Source: Porticoccus sp964276025 | GTDB lineage: Bacteria > Pseudomonadota > Gammaproteobacteria > Pseudomonadales > Porticoccaceae | Assembly: GCA_964276025.1 (NCBI GenBank) | Contig: CAXYDD010000002.1 | Coordinates: forward strand, 496,001-560,000 | DNA: 64,000 nucleotides | Reading direction: 5' to 3' | Part shown: piece after piece, positions 1 through 9,883 of the stretch | Numbering within the stretch: the stretch's first letter is position 1 | Layout of the letters: every line of letters begins with the position of its first letter | The notes under the pieces: model-generated | Seen by the model: the letters and a program-made list of their open reading frames with translations, nothing else | What the model was told of the DNA's origin: nothing | The model's database searches: none | Position numbers and translations under genes: made by a program

Positions 1-262
1 CGCTGCAGCTCGTTTATTTAAAGAGTTTGCGAAAGAAAATGATAAGTTTGAAGTAAAAGCCCTATCTATCAGTGGTCAGCTGTTGGATAACGGGCAGATT
101 GATGTTTTAGCTAAATTACCAACCTTAGAACAGGCTCTTGGTCAATTAGCTTGTGTAACACTGGCACCAATCACTAAATTAGTTCGTACCTTTAATGAGG
201 TGCCAACTAAAGTTACTCGTGTTGTAGGGGCTGTTCGTGATCAAAAGCAGGAAGCTGCATAA
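1..262 (+). CDS. rplJ: 50S ribosomal protein L10, C-terminal part (cut by window edge)
   Basis: Only the last 86 codons and the stop are present, read from base 2; the frame is open at the left edge. The residues match the C-terminal half of L10, including the segment PTLEQALGQL and the final long helix that in this family carries the L7/L12 dimers of the ribosomal stalk. The gene lies 45 bases upstream of rplL, the usual rplJL arrangement in which L10 with L7/L12 controls its own translation. The control site would lie outside the window. Identity is secure from sequence and context. Confidence 0.93.
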   Translation, partial: AAARLFKEFAKENDKFEVKALSISGQLLDNGQIDVLAKLPTLEQALGQLACVTLAPITKLVRTFNEVPTKVTRVVGAVRDQKQEAA

Positions 263-307
263 TCCACTGAACAGTCTATGTAAATTTATTTAATTAGGAG
301 ATAGATT

Positions 308-688
308 ATGGCTCTTTCTAAAGATGATATTTTAGAAGCAATAGCTTTAATGAGCGTGATGGAAGTTGTTGAGCTTGTAGCAGCAATGGAAGAAAAATTT
401 GGTGTGTCTGCACAAGCTGCGGTTGCAGCAGCTGCTCCCGCAGCTGGTGGAGATGCTGGTGATGCACCAGTAGTAAAAGACGCTTTTGACGTGATGCTAA
501 CGTCAGTTGGAGAAAAGAAAGTTAATGTTATTAAAGCTGTCCGTGCTATAACAAGTTTAGGTTTAAAGGAAGCTAAAGATCTTGTAGATAGTGCTCCCTC
601 AGTTATTAAAGAAGGAGCTCCAACATCTGAAGCGGAAGAGGCCAAAAAACAGCTGGAAGAAGCGGGCGCTACTAGTGAACTGAAGTAG
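308..688 (+). CDS. rplL: 50S ribosomal protein L7/L12
   Basis: This 126-residue protein has the three parts of L7/L12: an N-terminal dimerisation domain (about 1–35, MALSKDDILEAI), an Ala/Gly-rich hinge (about 36–55) and a C-terminal domain (about 56–126) with EKKVNVIKAVR and GLKEAKDLVDSAP, the surface that recruits GTPase factors such as EF-G and EF-Tu. It is present in several copies on the L10 stalk. A clear Shine–Dalgarno (TTAGGAGA) sits just upstream of the ATG. It follows rplJ and precedes rpoB, the classic rplJL–rpoBC arrangement. Nothing unusual is seen. Confidence 0.98.
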   Translation: MALSKDDILEAIALMSVMEVVELVAAMEEKFGVSAQAAVAAAAPAAGGDAGDAPVVKDAFDVMLTSVGEKKVNVIKAVRAITSLGLKEAKDLVDSAPSVIKEGAPTSEAEEAKKQLEEAGATSELK

Positions 689-724
689 GTTCATAGTGCT
701 CATGCCTGGTAATTAACCAGATTT

Positions 725-748
725 AGGTTGGAGAAATATCTCCAGCCT
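725..748 (+). promoter_or_regulatory. Hairpin in the rplL–rpoB spacer (possible attenuator or RNase III site)
   Basis: The spacer contains a 9-bp stem (AGGTTGGAG pairing with CTCCAGCCT, one G-U pair) with the loop AAATAT. No run of T follows, so it is not a standard intrinsic terminator. In Escherichia coli the same spacer holds an attenuator and an RNase III processing site that set the ratio of L7/L12 to RNA polymerase subunits. A similar role is inferred here from position only. Confidence 0.4.
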
Positions 749-872
749 TCCAGCGCTTTCTGCCCTAGAGATAGATAGCGTCAACAAATATCCTTTTTTG
801 CATAAGATTTATAGTATTAATTTTTCATAGCCCATGAAGTTTTAAGACTAAAAAATCAAGATGGGGAACATA

Positions 873-3800
873 ATGGCTTACTCGTATACTGAGAAAAAAC
901 GCATCCGTAATGATTTTGGAAAGCTTCCACAAGTTATGGATTTACCTTATTTGCTTGCAATACAGATGGATTCATATCGAAATTTTACTCAAATAGATAT
1001 CCCAAATGAAGATAGACTGGAGGCTGGTTTGCATGCAGCTTTTAAGTCTGTGTTTCCAATTGTAAGTTATTCAGGGAATGCAGGGCTTGAATATGTAGAT
1101 TACAATCTCGGGAAACCAGTATTTGATGAAGAGGAATGTAAGCTCAGAAGTGTTACCTACGGTTGTTCGCTCAGAGTAAGAGTTCGCTTGATGATTTACG
1201 ACAAAGATTCATCTTACAAAACAATCAAAGAAATTAAGGATCAAGAGGTCTATATGGGAGAAATTCCCTTAATGACCAACAATGGTACTTTCATAATAAA
1301 TGGTACCGAAAGAGTAGTTGTATCTCAGCTTCACCGTTCCCCAGGAGTATTTTTTGATCATGATAAAGGAAAAACACACTCTTCGGGTAAGTTATTATAT
1401 TCTGCTCGAGTAATTCCTTATCGTGGCTCATGGCTTGACTTTGAGTTTGACCCAAAAGATTTAGTCTTTGTTCGTATTGACCGTCGACGAAAGTTACCAG
1501 CAACAATGTTACTTCGTGCTCTTGGTTTTAGTGCTGAAGAAATGTTGGCGGAGTTTTTTGAAACAAATACTTTCAATTTGCGCAAGGATGGAACTTACAC
1601 TCTTGACCTTCAGCCCTCTAGATTAAGAGGTGATATTGCTACTTTTGATATTTTGGATAAAAAAGGAAAAGTAATCGTTGCAGACGGTCGTCGAATAACA
1701 GCAAGACATGTTAAAGAGCTGGAAAAACAAAAAATTACTAAGCTTGTCATCCCAGCTGATTATTTGCATAACCGTCCGCTCGCAAAAGACGTAGTGAATC
1801 CAGACACAGGTGAAATTTTATTTGAGTGCAATACAGAAATTGATGAAGAAATTTTAAGCGAAATTCGTAAAGCTGGATTATCTTCGATCGAATCTATTTA
1901 CACCAATGACCTTGATAGAGGGTCATTCATTTCAGATACATTAAGATCAGATAGCACCCATACACAAATGGAGGCTTTAGTAGAAATCTATCGCATGATG
2001 CGACCAGGCGAACCACCAACAAAGGAATCAGCAGAAAATTTGTTTAACAATTTGTTTTTTAGTTTAGATAGATATGATTTATCAGCTGTTGGGCGAATGA
2101 AGTTCAACCGTCGACTTGGCCGTGAAGAAGAGATCGGTTCAGGAATATTAAGTAAAGACGATATCGTCGGCGTATTGAAAGTGCTGATCGGTATTCGCGA
2201 CGGTAAAGGTATTGTTGATGATATTGATCATTTAGGGAATCGAAGAATCAGATCTGTAGGTGAAATGGCTGAAAACCAGTTTCGTATCGGGCTAGTTCGA
2301 GTTGAACGAGCCGTTAAAGAGCGTCTGTCAGTTGCTGAGGCAGATGGTTTAATGCCTCAAGACTTGGTAAATGCCAAGCCTGTTGCTGCTGCTATGAAGG
2401 AGTTCTTTGGATCTAGTCAGCTTTCGCAGTTCATGGATCAAAATAACCCTTTATCAGAAGTTACTCATAAGCGTAGAATTTCTGCCTTAGGGCCAGGTGG
2501 ATTAACTCGAGAACGTGCCGGTTTTGAAGTGCGCGACGTTCATCCTACCCATTACGGAAGAGTTTGTCCTATTGAGACCCCAGAGGGGCCTAATATAGGA
2601 CTTATTAACTCTCTTGCCGCATATGCAAGAACAAATGATTTCGGGTTTTTAGAAACACCATATAGAAAGGTTGTCGATGGGAAAGTAACAGATGATATAG
2701 AGTATATGTCCGCTATTAATGAGGCAGATTTTATCATCGCACAAGCATCTGCATCAGTTGATAAAAAAGGCTTTCTATCTGAAGAGCTAGTCAGTGTCCG
2801 TTATCAAGGAGAATTTAGCCTAAAGGCCCCTAATGAGATCCATTATATGGATGTCTCCCCACAACAAGTAGTTTCAGTTGCTGCGGCACTAATTCCGTTT
2901 TTGGAGCATGATGATGCGAATAGAGCATTAATGGGCTCAAATATGCAGCGTCAAGCAGTTCCGACCCTAAAAGCAGAAAAACCGTTAGTTGGAACAGGCT
3001 TTGAAAGGTTTGTTGCTTCGGATTCTGGCGTTTGTGTTGTTGCAAAGAGAGGCGGTGAAATAGAGAGTGTAGATGCTAGTAGAATTGTTGTGAGAGTAAA
3101 TGGTGATGAGGTTGAAACTGGTGATGCTGGTGTTGATATTTATAATTTAACAAAATATACCAGATCAAATCAAAATACATGTATTAATCAGCGCCCTATA
3201 GTTTCTTTGGGAGACTGTATATCTCGAGGAGATATTCTTGCAGATGGACCATCTGTTGATATGGGTGAGCTAGCCTTAGGCCAAAATATGCGCATCGCTT
3301 TTATGCCATGGAACGGATATAACTTCGAAGATTCCATAATGATCTCTGAGAGAGTTGTTCAAGAAGATCGTTTTACAACAATTCATATCCAAGAGTTGAC
3401 TGCAACAGCCCGTGATACCAAACTAGGATCAGAAGAAATAACCTCTGATATACCTAACGTAGGCGAAGCAGCCCTTTCACGTCTCGACGAGTCTGGTATT
3501 GTCTTTATTGGTGCGGAAGTTGCTGCTGGAGATATTTTAGTAGGTAAGGTTACACCAAAAGGGGAAACACAGCTGACACCTGAAGAAAAACTTCTTCGAG
3601 CGATTTTCGGCGAAAAAGCTTCTGATGTAAAAGATACGTCATTAAGAGTACCCTCTGGCACCAAGGGCACTGTAATAGACGTTCAGGTATTTACTCGAGA
3701 AGGTTTAGAAAAAGACCAAAGATCTGTTGAGATTGAAGAGACAGCACTCACTCAATTTAGACTAGATTTGGATGATGAATTTCGCATCATGGAGAATGCA

Positions 3801-4955
3801 ACCTTTGAAAGGTTAACTGTTGCATTGTCTGGTAAAGAAATACTTAAAGCACCAGGTTTAAAGAAAGGAGATAAGCTTTCATCTGAACAAGCAGTCGACT
3901 TTACTAGTTCAGACTGGTTCAGCGTTCGTATGGCGGATGAAAAACTAAATGAGCAAATAGAGCGTGCAGAAGAGCTACTTCAAGCACGCCGAAGCATTCT
4001 TGATGAGCGGTTCGACGACAAGAAAAACAAGCTTCAAAGTGGCGATGATTTAGCACCCGGAGTTTTAAAAACAGTTAAAGTTTACCTCGCCGTTAAACGA
4101 CGGGTTCAGCCAGGAGACAAAATGGCTGGGCGTCACGGTAATAAGGGAGTTATCTCAGTAATAATGCCAGTTGAGGATATGCCCCACGATGAACATGGCG
4201 TGCCAGTGGATATTGTTCTTAACCCCTTAGGTGTTCCATCGCGTATGAATGTAGGGCAGGTTCTCGAGACACACATGGGTCTTGCAGCAAGAACTCTTGG
4301 AGAAAAAATTGACAAGATGATTCAAGAGCAAGCTAAAATAACTGAAATGCGCAAATTTTTACAAGATGTTTATGATGTAGGTATTGGAACCCAAAAAGTT
4401 GATCTTGAGAAGCTATCAGCGACAGAATTTAATGAACTCACACATAATCTTCGAGCTGGAGTGCCTATAGCAACACCTGTATTTGATGGTGCAAGTGAGC
4501 ATGAAATAAAGCAACTATTGAAGCTGGCCGGCCTACCAGAAAGTGGACAAATGGAGTTATATGATGGCAGAACAGGAGACATGTTCGAGCGTCCGGTGAC
4601 AGTAGGATATATGTATATGCTGAAACTGAATCACTTAGTTGATGATAAAATGCATGCTCGATCAACAGGATCCTATAGTCTCGTAACTCAACAACCACTC
4701 GGAGGAAAAGCCCAGTTTGGTGGGCAAAGATTTGGAGAAATGGAAGTCTGGGCGTTAGAAGCTTATGGCGCATCTTATACTTTACAAGAAATGCTAACAG
4801 TAAAATCTGATGATGTTAACGGTCGAACTAAGATGTATAAAAACATTGTGGATGGAGATCATCGCATGGAGCCGGGCATGCCTGAATCATTTAATGTCTT
4901 GGTTAAAGAAGTACGATCTCTAGGTATAAATATCGAGTTGGAGCAAGAAAAATAG
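873..4955 (+). CDS. rpoB: DNA-directed RNA polymerase subunit beta
   Basis: The 1360-residue product is the beta subunit of the core RNA polymerase. The start MAYSYTEKKRIR matches the family start and has GGGGA six bases upstream; an in-frame ATG at 861 lies before that site and was not chosen. The rifampicin-binding cluster (about residues 511–540, FFGSSQLSQFMDQNN then THKRRISALGPGG) looks wild type. Further landmarks are CPIETPEGPNIGLI, the Lys/Arg-rich PGDKMAGRHGNKG segment and the C-terminal GKAQFGGQRFGEMEVWALEAYG clamp motif. It sits 85 bases before rpoC and is surely co-transcribed with it. Confidence 0.99.
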   Translation: MAYSYTEKKRIRNDFGKLPQVMDLPYLLAIQMDSYRNFTQIDIPNEDRLEAGLHAAFKSVFPIVSYSGNAGLEYVDYNLGKPVFDEEECKLRSVTYGCSLRVRVRLMIYDKDSSYKTIKEIKDQEVYMGEIPLMTNNGTFIINGTERVVVSQLHRSPGVFFDHDKGKTHSSGKLLYSARVIPYRGSWLDFEFDPKDLVFVRIDRRRKLPATMLLRALGFSAEEMLAEFFETNTFNLRKDGTYTLDLQPSRLRGDIATFDILDKKGKVIVADGRRITARHVKELEKQKITKLVIPADYLHNRPLAKDVVNPDTGEILFECNTEIDEEILSEIRKAGLSSIESIYTNDLDRGSFISDTLRSDSTHTQMEALVEIYRMMRPGEPPTKESAENLFNNLFFSLDRYDLSAVGRMKFNRRLGREEEIGSGILSKDDIVGVLKVLIGIRDGKGIVDDIDHLGNRRIRSVGEMAENQFRIGLVRVERAVKERLSVAEADGLMPQDLVNAKPVAAAMKEFFGSSQLSQFMDQNNPLSEVTHKRRISALGPGGLTRERAGFEVRDVHPTHYGRVCPIETPEGPNIGLINSLAAYARTNDFGFLETPYRKVVDGKVTDDIEYMSAINEADFIIAQASASVDKKGFLSEELVSVRYQGEFSLKAPNEIHYMDVSPQQVVSVAAALIPFLEHDDANRALMGSNMQRQAVPTLKAEKPLVGTGFERFVASDSGVCVVAKRGGEIESVDASRIVVRVNGDEVETGDAGVDIYNLTKYTRSNQNTCINQRPIVSLGDCISRGDILADGPSVDMGELALGQNMRIAFMPWNGYNFEDSIMISERVVQEDRFTTIHIQELTATARDTKLGSEEITSDIPNVGEAALSRLDESGIVFIGAEVAAGDILVGKVTPKGETQLTPEEKLLRAIFGEKASDVKDTSLRVPSGTKGTVIDVQVFTREGLEKDQRSVEIEETALTQFRLDLDDEFRIMENATFERLTVALSGKEILKAPGLKKGDKLSSEQAVDFTSSDWFSVRMADEKLNEQIERAEELLQARRSILDERFDDKKNKLQSGDDLAPGVLKTVKVYLAVKRRVQPGDKMAGRHGNKGVISVIMPVEDMPHDEHGVPVDIVLNPLGVPSRMNVGQVLETHMGLAARTLGEKIDKMIQEQAKITEMRKFLQDVYDVGIGTQKVDLEKLSATEFNELTHNLRAGVPIATPVFDGASEHEIKQLLKLAGLPESGQMELYDGRTGDMFERPVTVGYMYMLKLNHLVDDKMHARSTGSYSLVTQQPLGGKAQFGGQRFGEMEVWALEAYGASYTLQEMLTVKSDDVNGRTKMYKNIVDGDHRMEPGMPESFNVLVKEVRSLGINIELEQEK

Positions 4956-5040
4956 TTTTACTAAAAATATACTAAAAATTAAGTTGGGGGCGGCCCATTT
5001 GCCCGCTATTAAAATATAGCACCCACTATGGAGAAAAGCG

Positions 5041-8000
5041 TTGAAAGACTTACTAAATCTGCTCAGATCACAAGATCAAATAGGCGAATTTGATGCAATA
5101 CGTATCGGTTTAGCATCACCAGACATGATTCGATCATGGTCTTATGGTGAGGTTAAGAAACCGGAAACAATAAATTACCGTACATTTAAGCCAGAACGTG
5201 AAGGTTTATTTTGTGCCAAAATATTTGGTCCAGTAAAAGATTACGAATGCCTCTGCGGTAAATATAAGCGTATGAAACATCGTGGTATCGTTTGTGAAAA
5301 GTGTGGCGTTGAAGTCACTTTAGCAAAAGTTCGTAGAGATAGGATGGCTCATATTGAACTTGCTTGTCCTGTTGCACACATATGGTTTCTCAAGTCACTT
5401 CCATCTCGGATTGGACTAATGCTCAACATGACGCTTCGAGAAATAGAAAGGGTGCTATATTTTGAATCCTTCATAGTTACTGATCCTGGTATGACCACCC
5501 TTGAGCTAGGACAATTATTAACTGATGATGAATACTTCCAGGCTATGGAAGAATTTGGTGATGATTTTCAGGCAACGATGGGCGCTGAAGGAATTCAAAG
5601 CTTAATGAAAGATCTTGATATGAATCAAGAGATAGCAATTATTCGTGAAGAAATTCCAGCTACTCGTTCAGAAACAAAAATTAAGAAGCTATCAAAACGT
5701 CTAAAACTTTTAGAGGCCTTCCTTGGTTCTGGAAATAAGCCTGAGTGGATGATTTTAGAGGCATTACCTGTTCTACCACCAGACCTCAGACCCTTAGTGC
5801 CTCTTGATGGTGGTCGTTTTGCAACATCTGATCTAAATGATTTGTATCGACGAGTGATAAACCGCAATAATCGCCTTAAGCGCTTATTAGAATTAAATGC
5901 TCCAGATATAATTGTACGAAATGAAAAACGGATGTTGCAGGAATCAGTCGATGCGCTTTTGGATAACGGACGTCGCGGTAGAGCCATCACGGGATCTAAT
6001 AAGCGTCCTCTGAAGTCGCTTGCTGATATGATTAAAGGAAAGCAGGGTCGTTTTCGTCAGAACTTGCTGGGTAAGCGAGTAGATTATTCTGGACGATCTG
6101 TGATCGTAGTAGGCCCTACTCTTAGGCTTCATCAGTGTGGTTTACCAAAACGAATGGCCTTGGAATTATTTAAACCATTCATCTTTTCAAAACTAGAATT
6201 ACGAGGATTAGCCACTACCATAAAGGCTGCAAAAAAAATGGTAGAACGTGAAGAGCTAGTTGTTTGGGATATTCTTGATGAAGTTATCCGTGAACACCCA
6301 GTTCTACTGAACCGCGCCCCTACACTTCATAGACTTGGTATTCAAGCTTTTGAACCAGTTCTAATCGAAGGGAAGGCCATACAGTTGCATCCCCTAGTAT
6401 GTGCTGCATACAACGCTGATTTTGACGGAGATCAAATGGCGGTTCATGTCCCGCTCACTTTGGAGGCCCAGCTTGAGTCTCGCGCTCTGATGATGTCGAC
6501 TAATAATATTTTATCTCCCGCGAGTGGCGAGCCAATTATTGTGCCTTCACAAGATGTTGTATTGGGCCTTTATTGGATGACTCGTGAAAGAATCAACGCA
6601 TTGGGAGAAGGAAGAATATTTGGTGATCTCAAAGAAGTTTCCGTTGCTTATTATAGCAAGCAGGTACACCTGCAAGCCAGAATAAAAGTTCGTATTAACG
6701 AAGTTACCTTTAATGATCTTGGTGAGGCTGAATCAAAAAAATACATCGTCGATACCACTGTAGGTCGTGCATTGTTATGGGATGTTGTTCCGGATGGTTT
6801 AAGTTACGATATGGTGAACCAGCCGATGACCAAAAAAGCAATCTCAAAAATTATAAATTGCTGTTATCGCGATGTTGGGTTGAAGGCAACCGTAATCTTT
6901 GCAGATCAACTCATGTATACAGGATTTGATTTTTCCACAAAATCTGGTGCATCTATCGGGGTAAATGACTTTACCATTCCTTCCTCTAAAGAAAAAATTA
7001 TTGCTCAATCTGAAGAAGAAGTTAAAGAAATTGAAAGTCAATTTTCTTCTGGTCTAGTTACCCAAGGTGAGAAGTACAATAAAGTCGTTGATATTTGGTC
7101 AAGAGCTAATGATTTAGTTGCAAAAGCTATGATGGAGGTTATCAGCACAGAGGAGGTTGCTAATAGCGATGGTGCAACAGAGACCCAGGCATCTTTCAAT
7201 TCCGTATTTATTATGGCTGATTCAGGAGCTAGAGGTTCACCTGCGCAGATAAGACAACTTGCAGGTATGAGGGGCCTAATGGCTCGTCCAGACGGCTCAA
7301 TTATTGAAACTCCAATCATTGCTAATTTCCGCGAAGGTTTGAATGTATTGCAGTACTTCATATCAACACATGGGGCACGTAAAGGTCTAGCAGATACTGC
7401 ACTTAAGACAGCTAACTCAGGATACCTGACTCGTCGATTAGTAGATGTATCTCAGGATCTAGTGGTAGTAGAAGAGGATTGCGGTACACCAGAAGGCCTA
7501 TTAATGACCCCTGTCATCGAAGGTGGAGATATTATTGAGTCTTTAGGAGACCGAATTCTTGGTCGTGTTTTAGCAATTGATGTAACTAAGCCTGGTTCTA
7601 GAAAAGTTGTGTTAAAAGCCGGCCATATGATTGATGAAAAGTGTGTAGAACAAATAGAAATGTTAGGAATAGATGAACTAAAAGTACGCTCTCCAATTAC
7701 ATGTGAGACCCGCCATGGTATATGCTCACAATGCTATGGAAGAGATTTAGCAAGAGGGCATAGAATAAACTCTGGAGAAGCTGTTGGTGTTGTTGCTGCG
7801 CAATCTATTGGTGAACCGGGCACCCAGTTAACTATGCGAACCTTTCATATTGGAGGCGCTGCCTCTCGTGCTTCTGCTGCAGACAGTATACAAGTCAAGA
7901 TGGGTGGAAAAATTCGCTTTATCAATATCAAAGTAGCAGAGCGCGAAAATGGAGAGCTCGTTGCTGTATCTCGCTCTGGAGGGCTTGCGCTTGCTGATGA

Positions 8001-9261
8001 AAATGGACGTGAACGTGAACGTTATAAGTTGCCTTATGGAGCAGTTATAAGTGTTAAAGAGGGGTCTGTTGTAGCTGCTGGAGACATTGTAGCCGCTTGG
8101 GATCCCCATACTCATCCGATAATAACTGAAGTCGCTGGTCAAGTTGCATTCTCTGGTATGGAAGAGGGTCTCAGTATCCGAACTCAAACAGATGAAATGA
8201 CAGGACTATCTAGTATTGCAGTTATTGATCCAAATGAACGCCCTTCAGCAGGTAAAGATATCAAGCCGATGGTTACTTTGCTTGATGATGAGGGTAAAGA
8301 GCTCACCTTCGCCAATTCAACTGTTCCTGCTCACTATATGTTGCCATCAAATGCAATACTGAGTATCACTGATAATAGTCATGTTGGAGCCGGTGATATT
8401 GTTGCGCGTATTCCACAAGAGGGATCTAAAACTCGTGATATTACAGGAGGACTTCCTCGTGTTGCTGACCTTTTTGAAGCAAGACGACCAAAAGACCCAG
8501 CAATATTAGCTGAAATATCAGGTACAGTTACTTTCGGCAAGGAAACAAAAGGGAAGCGTCGTTTAGTTATTACTCCTCCTAATGGAAAACTATTGCCTGA
8601 TGGAAGTGATCATTATGAGCTTCTGATACCTAAATGGCATCAATTGGGAGTATTTGAAGGTGAAAATGTCACCAAAGGTGAAGTCATTGCCGATGGTCCA
8701 GAAAATTCTCATGATATATTACGCTTGAAAGGCGTTGACTCTCTAGCAGAATATATTGTTAATGAAATACAAGAAGTTTATCGTTTGCAGGGTGTTAAAA
8801 TAAACGATAAGCATATTGAGGTGATTTGTCGCCAGATGTTAAGAAAAGTTGAAATTACAGATATGGGCGATTCTTCTTTTGTTAAAGGAGAGCAGGTTGA
8901 ATATACTGCAGTGCTCGAAGAGAACGAAAAATTAGTACTAGACAAGAAAAAGTCTGCTAAATTCGAACGTCTTCTTCTTGGTATAACTAAAGCTTCGCTT
9001 GCAACTGAAAGCTTCATATCTGCCGCTTCATTCCAAGAAACAACACGTGTTCTCACAGAGGCTTCAGTAACAGGTAAAGCAGATTATCTGAGAGGCTTAA
9101 AAGAAAACGTAGTAGTTGGTCGATTGATTCCTGCGGGCACCGGGCTCACGTATCATCGCAAACGCCGAGAGGCGAAAGAAAAAGCATTAGAAACGGCAGT
9201 TAGTGCAGTTGATATCGAAGCAGCATTAAGTGAAGCTCTAAGCACAAGTGAGAGTGAGTGA
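5041..9261 (+). CDS. rpoC: DNA-directed RNA polymerase subunit beta'
   Basis: The 1406-residue product is the beta' subunit holding the active-site magnesium. The catalytic NADFDGD motif falls at residues 458–464, and the first zinc site uses Cys70, Cys72, Cys85 and Cys88, the same numbering as in E. coli. A second zinc site is visible as DCG followed later by CETRHGICSQC. The start codon is TTG at 5041, preceded by GGAGA at suitable distance; no better ATG or GTG exists near the conserved N-terminus (KDLLNLL). The gene is complete and ordinary for a gammaproteobacterium. Confidence 0.99.
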   Translation: MKDLLNLLRSQDQIGEFDAIRIGLASPDMIRSWSYGEVKKPETINYRTFKPEREGLFCAKIFGPVKDYECLCGKYKRMKHRGIVCEKCGVEVTLAKVRRDRMAHIELACPVAHIWFLKSLPSRIGLMLNMTLREIERVLYFESFIVTDPGMTTLELGQLLTDDEYFQAMEEFGDDFQATMGAEGIQSLMKDLDMNQEIAIIREEIPATRSETKIKKLSKRLKLLEAFLGSGNKPEWMILEALPVLPPDLRPLVPLDGGRFATSDLNDLYRRVINRNNRLKRLLELNAPDIIVRNEKRMLQESVDALLDNGRRGRAITGSNKRPLKSLADMIKGKQGRFRQNLLGKRVDYSGRSVIVVGPTLRLHQCGLPKRMALELFKPFIFSKLELRGLATTIKAAKKMVEREELVVWDILDEVIREHPVLLNRAPTLHRLGIQAFEPVLIEGKAIQLHPLVCAAYNADFDGDQMAVHVPLTLEAQLESRALMMSTNNILSPASGEPIIVPSQDVVLGLYWMTRERINALGEGRIFGDLKEVSVAYYSKQVHLQARIKVRINEVTFNDLGEAESKKYIVDTTVGRALLWDVVPDGLSYDMVNQPMTKKAISKIINCCYRDVGLKATVIFADQLMYTGFDFSTKSGASIGVNDFTIPSSKEKIIAQSEEEVKEIESQFSSGLVTQGEKYNKVVDIWSRANDLVAKAMMEVISTEEVANSDGATETQASFNSVFIMADSGARGSPAQIRQLAGMRGLMARPDGSIIETPIIANFREGLNVLQYFISTHGARKGLADTALKTANSGYLTRRLVDVSQDLVVVEEDCGTPEGLLMTPVIEGGDIIESLGDRILGRVLAIDVTKPGSRKVVLKAGHMIDEKCVEQIEMLGIDELKVRSPITCETRHGICSQCYGRDLARGHRINSGEAVGVVAAQSIGEPGTQLTMRTFHIGGAASRASAADSIQVKMGGKIRFINIKVAERENGELVAVSRSGGLALADENGRERERYKLPYGAVISVKEGSVVAAGDIVAAWDPHTHPIITEVAGQVAFSGMEEGLSIRTQTDEMTGLSSIAVIDPNERPSAGKDIKPMVTLLDDEGKELTFANSTVPAHYMLPSNAILSITDNSHVGAGDIVARIPQEGSKTRDITGGLPRVADLFEARRPKDPAILAEISGTVTFGKETKGKRRLVITPPNGKLLPDGSDHYELLIPKWHQLGVFEGENVTKGEVIADGPENSHDILRLKGVDSLAEYIVNEIQEVYRLQGVKINDKHIEVICRQMLRKVEITDMGDSSFVKGEQVEYTAVLEENEKLVLDKKKSAKFERLLLGITKASLATESFISAASFQETTRVLTEASVTGKADYLRGLKENVVVGRLIPAGTGLTYHRKRREAKEKALETAVSAVDIEAALSEALSTSESE

Positions 9262-9298
9262 TAGGGGTTAAATACTTAACTTAAGCTTATCACCACTC

Positions 9299-9327
9299 TT
9301 GACTAGAGTCGCTGGTATCTTTAGACT
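9299..9327 (+). promoter_or_regulatory. Probable sigma-70 promoter of the str genes
   Basis: A -35 box TTGACT (9299–9304) and a -10 box TAGACT (9322–9327) are separated by 17 bases, five and four matches to the sigma-70 consensus. The predicted start is near 9334, giving a leader of about 80 bases before rpsL. The site lies directly after rpoC, so it would allow str genes to be transcribed apart from rpoBC. No experimental evidence is available. Confidence 0.6.
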
Positions 9328-9376
9328 GCCTCATCCTAAAATAACGGTCTGCTTGTCAGACTGAATTTAAAAGCAT

Positions 9377-9400
9377 GACCTTAGAATAAGGTCTTTTATT
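9377..9400 (+). terminator. Weak intrinsic terminator or attenuator in the rpsL leader
   Basis: A 6-bp stem GACCTT/AAGGTC with the loop AGAAT is followed at once by TTTTATT. It lies downstream of the promoter at 9299–9327 and only 13 bases before the rpsL ATG, so it can end rpoBC transcripts partly or attenuate str transcripts. A second small hairpin, GTCTG/CAGAC at 9347–9361, lies just before it. The stem is short, so termination would be incomplete. Confidence 0.4.
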
Positions 9401-9413
9401 TGGAGCTAATTGA

Positions 9414-9788
9414 ATGGCAACGATTAACCAGTTGGTTCGTAAGCCTAGAAAAACTAAAATAATTAAATCTGGTGTGCCGGCATTAGACGCTTGTCCGCAA
9501 AGAAGAGGTGTTTGTACAAGGGTGTATACGACGACCCCCAAAAAACCAAACTCAGCACTTCGTAAAGTTTGCCGTGTTCGACTCACAAATGGTTTTGAGG
9601 TGAGTTCTTACATCGGTGGTGAGGGACATAACCTTCAAGAACACAGCGTTGTACTAATACGAGGTGGACGTGTAAAGGATTTACCTGGTGTACGATATCA
9701 TACTGTTAGGGGTGCACTAGACACCTCAGGTGTTGCTAATCGTACACAGAGTCGCTCAAAATACGGGACCAAGCGCCCTAAAAAATAA
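9414..9788 (+). CDS. rpsL: 30S ribosomal protein S12
   Basis: The 124-residue protein is S12, which lies at the decoding centre of the 30S subunit and monitors codon–anticodon pairing. The segment TTPKKPNSALRK has Lys at position 43, the streptomycin-sensitive form, and VKDLPGVRYH contains the Asp that RimO methylthiolates in relatives. The Shine–Dalgarno TTGGAG is well placed before the ATG. It is the first gene of the str group and is followed by rpsG after 95 bases. Confidence 0.98.
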   Translation: MATINQLVRKPRKTKIIKSGVPALDACPQRRGVCTRVYTTTPKKPNSALRKVCRVRLTNGFEVSSYIGGEGHNLQEHSVVLIRGGRVKDLPGVRYHTVRGALDTSGVANRTQSRSKYGTKRPKK

Positions 9789-9828
9789 TATTAATTCGCT
9801 TTAAAATCAAGATAAATAATTAGTAAGG

Positions 9829-9855
9829 CTGGGTATATTTTATATAACATCCCAG
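9829..9855 (+). promoter_or_regulatory. Hairpin in the rpsL–rpsG spacer (possible S7 control site)
   Basis: CTGGG (9829–9833) can pair with CCCAG (9851–9855) around a 17-base AT-rich loop. In E. coli the rpsL–rpsG spacer folds into the site where S7 represses its own translation. The position is the same here, but the sequence is too simple to assign that role with confidence. Confidence 0.25.
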
Positions 9856-9883
9856 ATAATCCTGAAAAAAAAGAGTAAATCAT

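Noticed and set aside
861..872. Upstream ATG as the rpoB start
   Set aside because: It lies before the GGGGA ribosome-binding site that serves ATG 873, and the family begins at MxYSYTEKKRIR.
5625..5990. 121-codon - strand frame inside rpoC
   Set aside because: It is antisense to a highly conserved part of rpoC and its Arg/Ser-rich translation is typical of a shadow frame.
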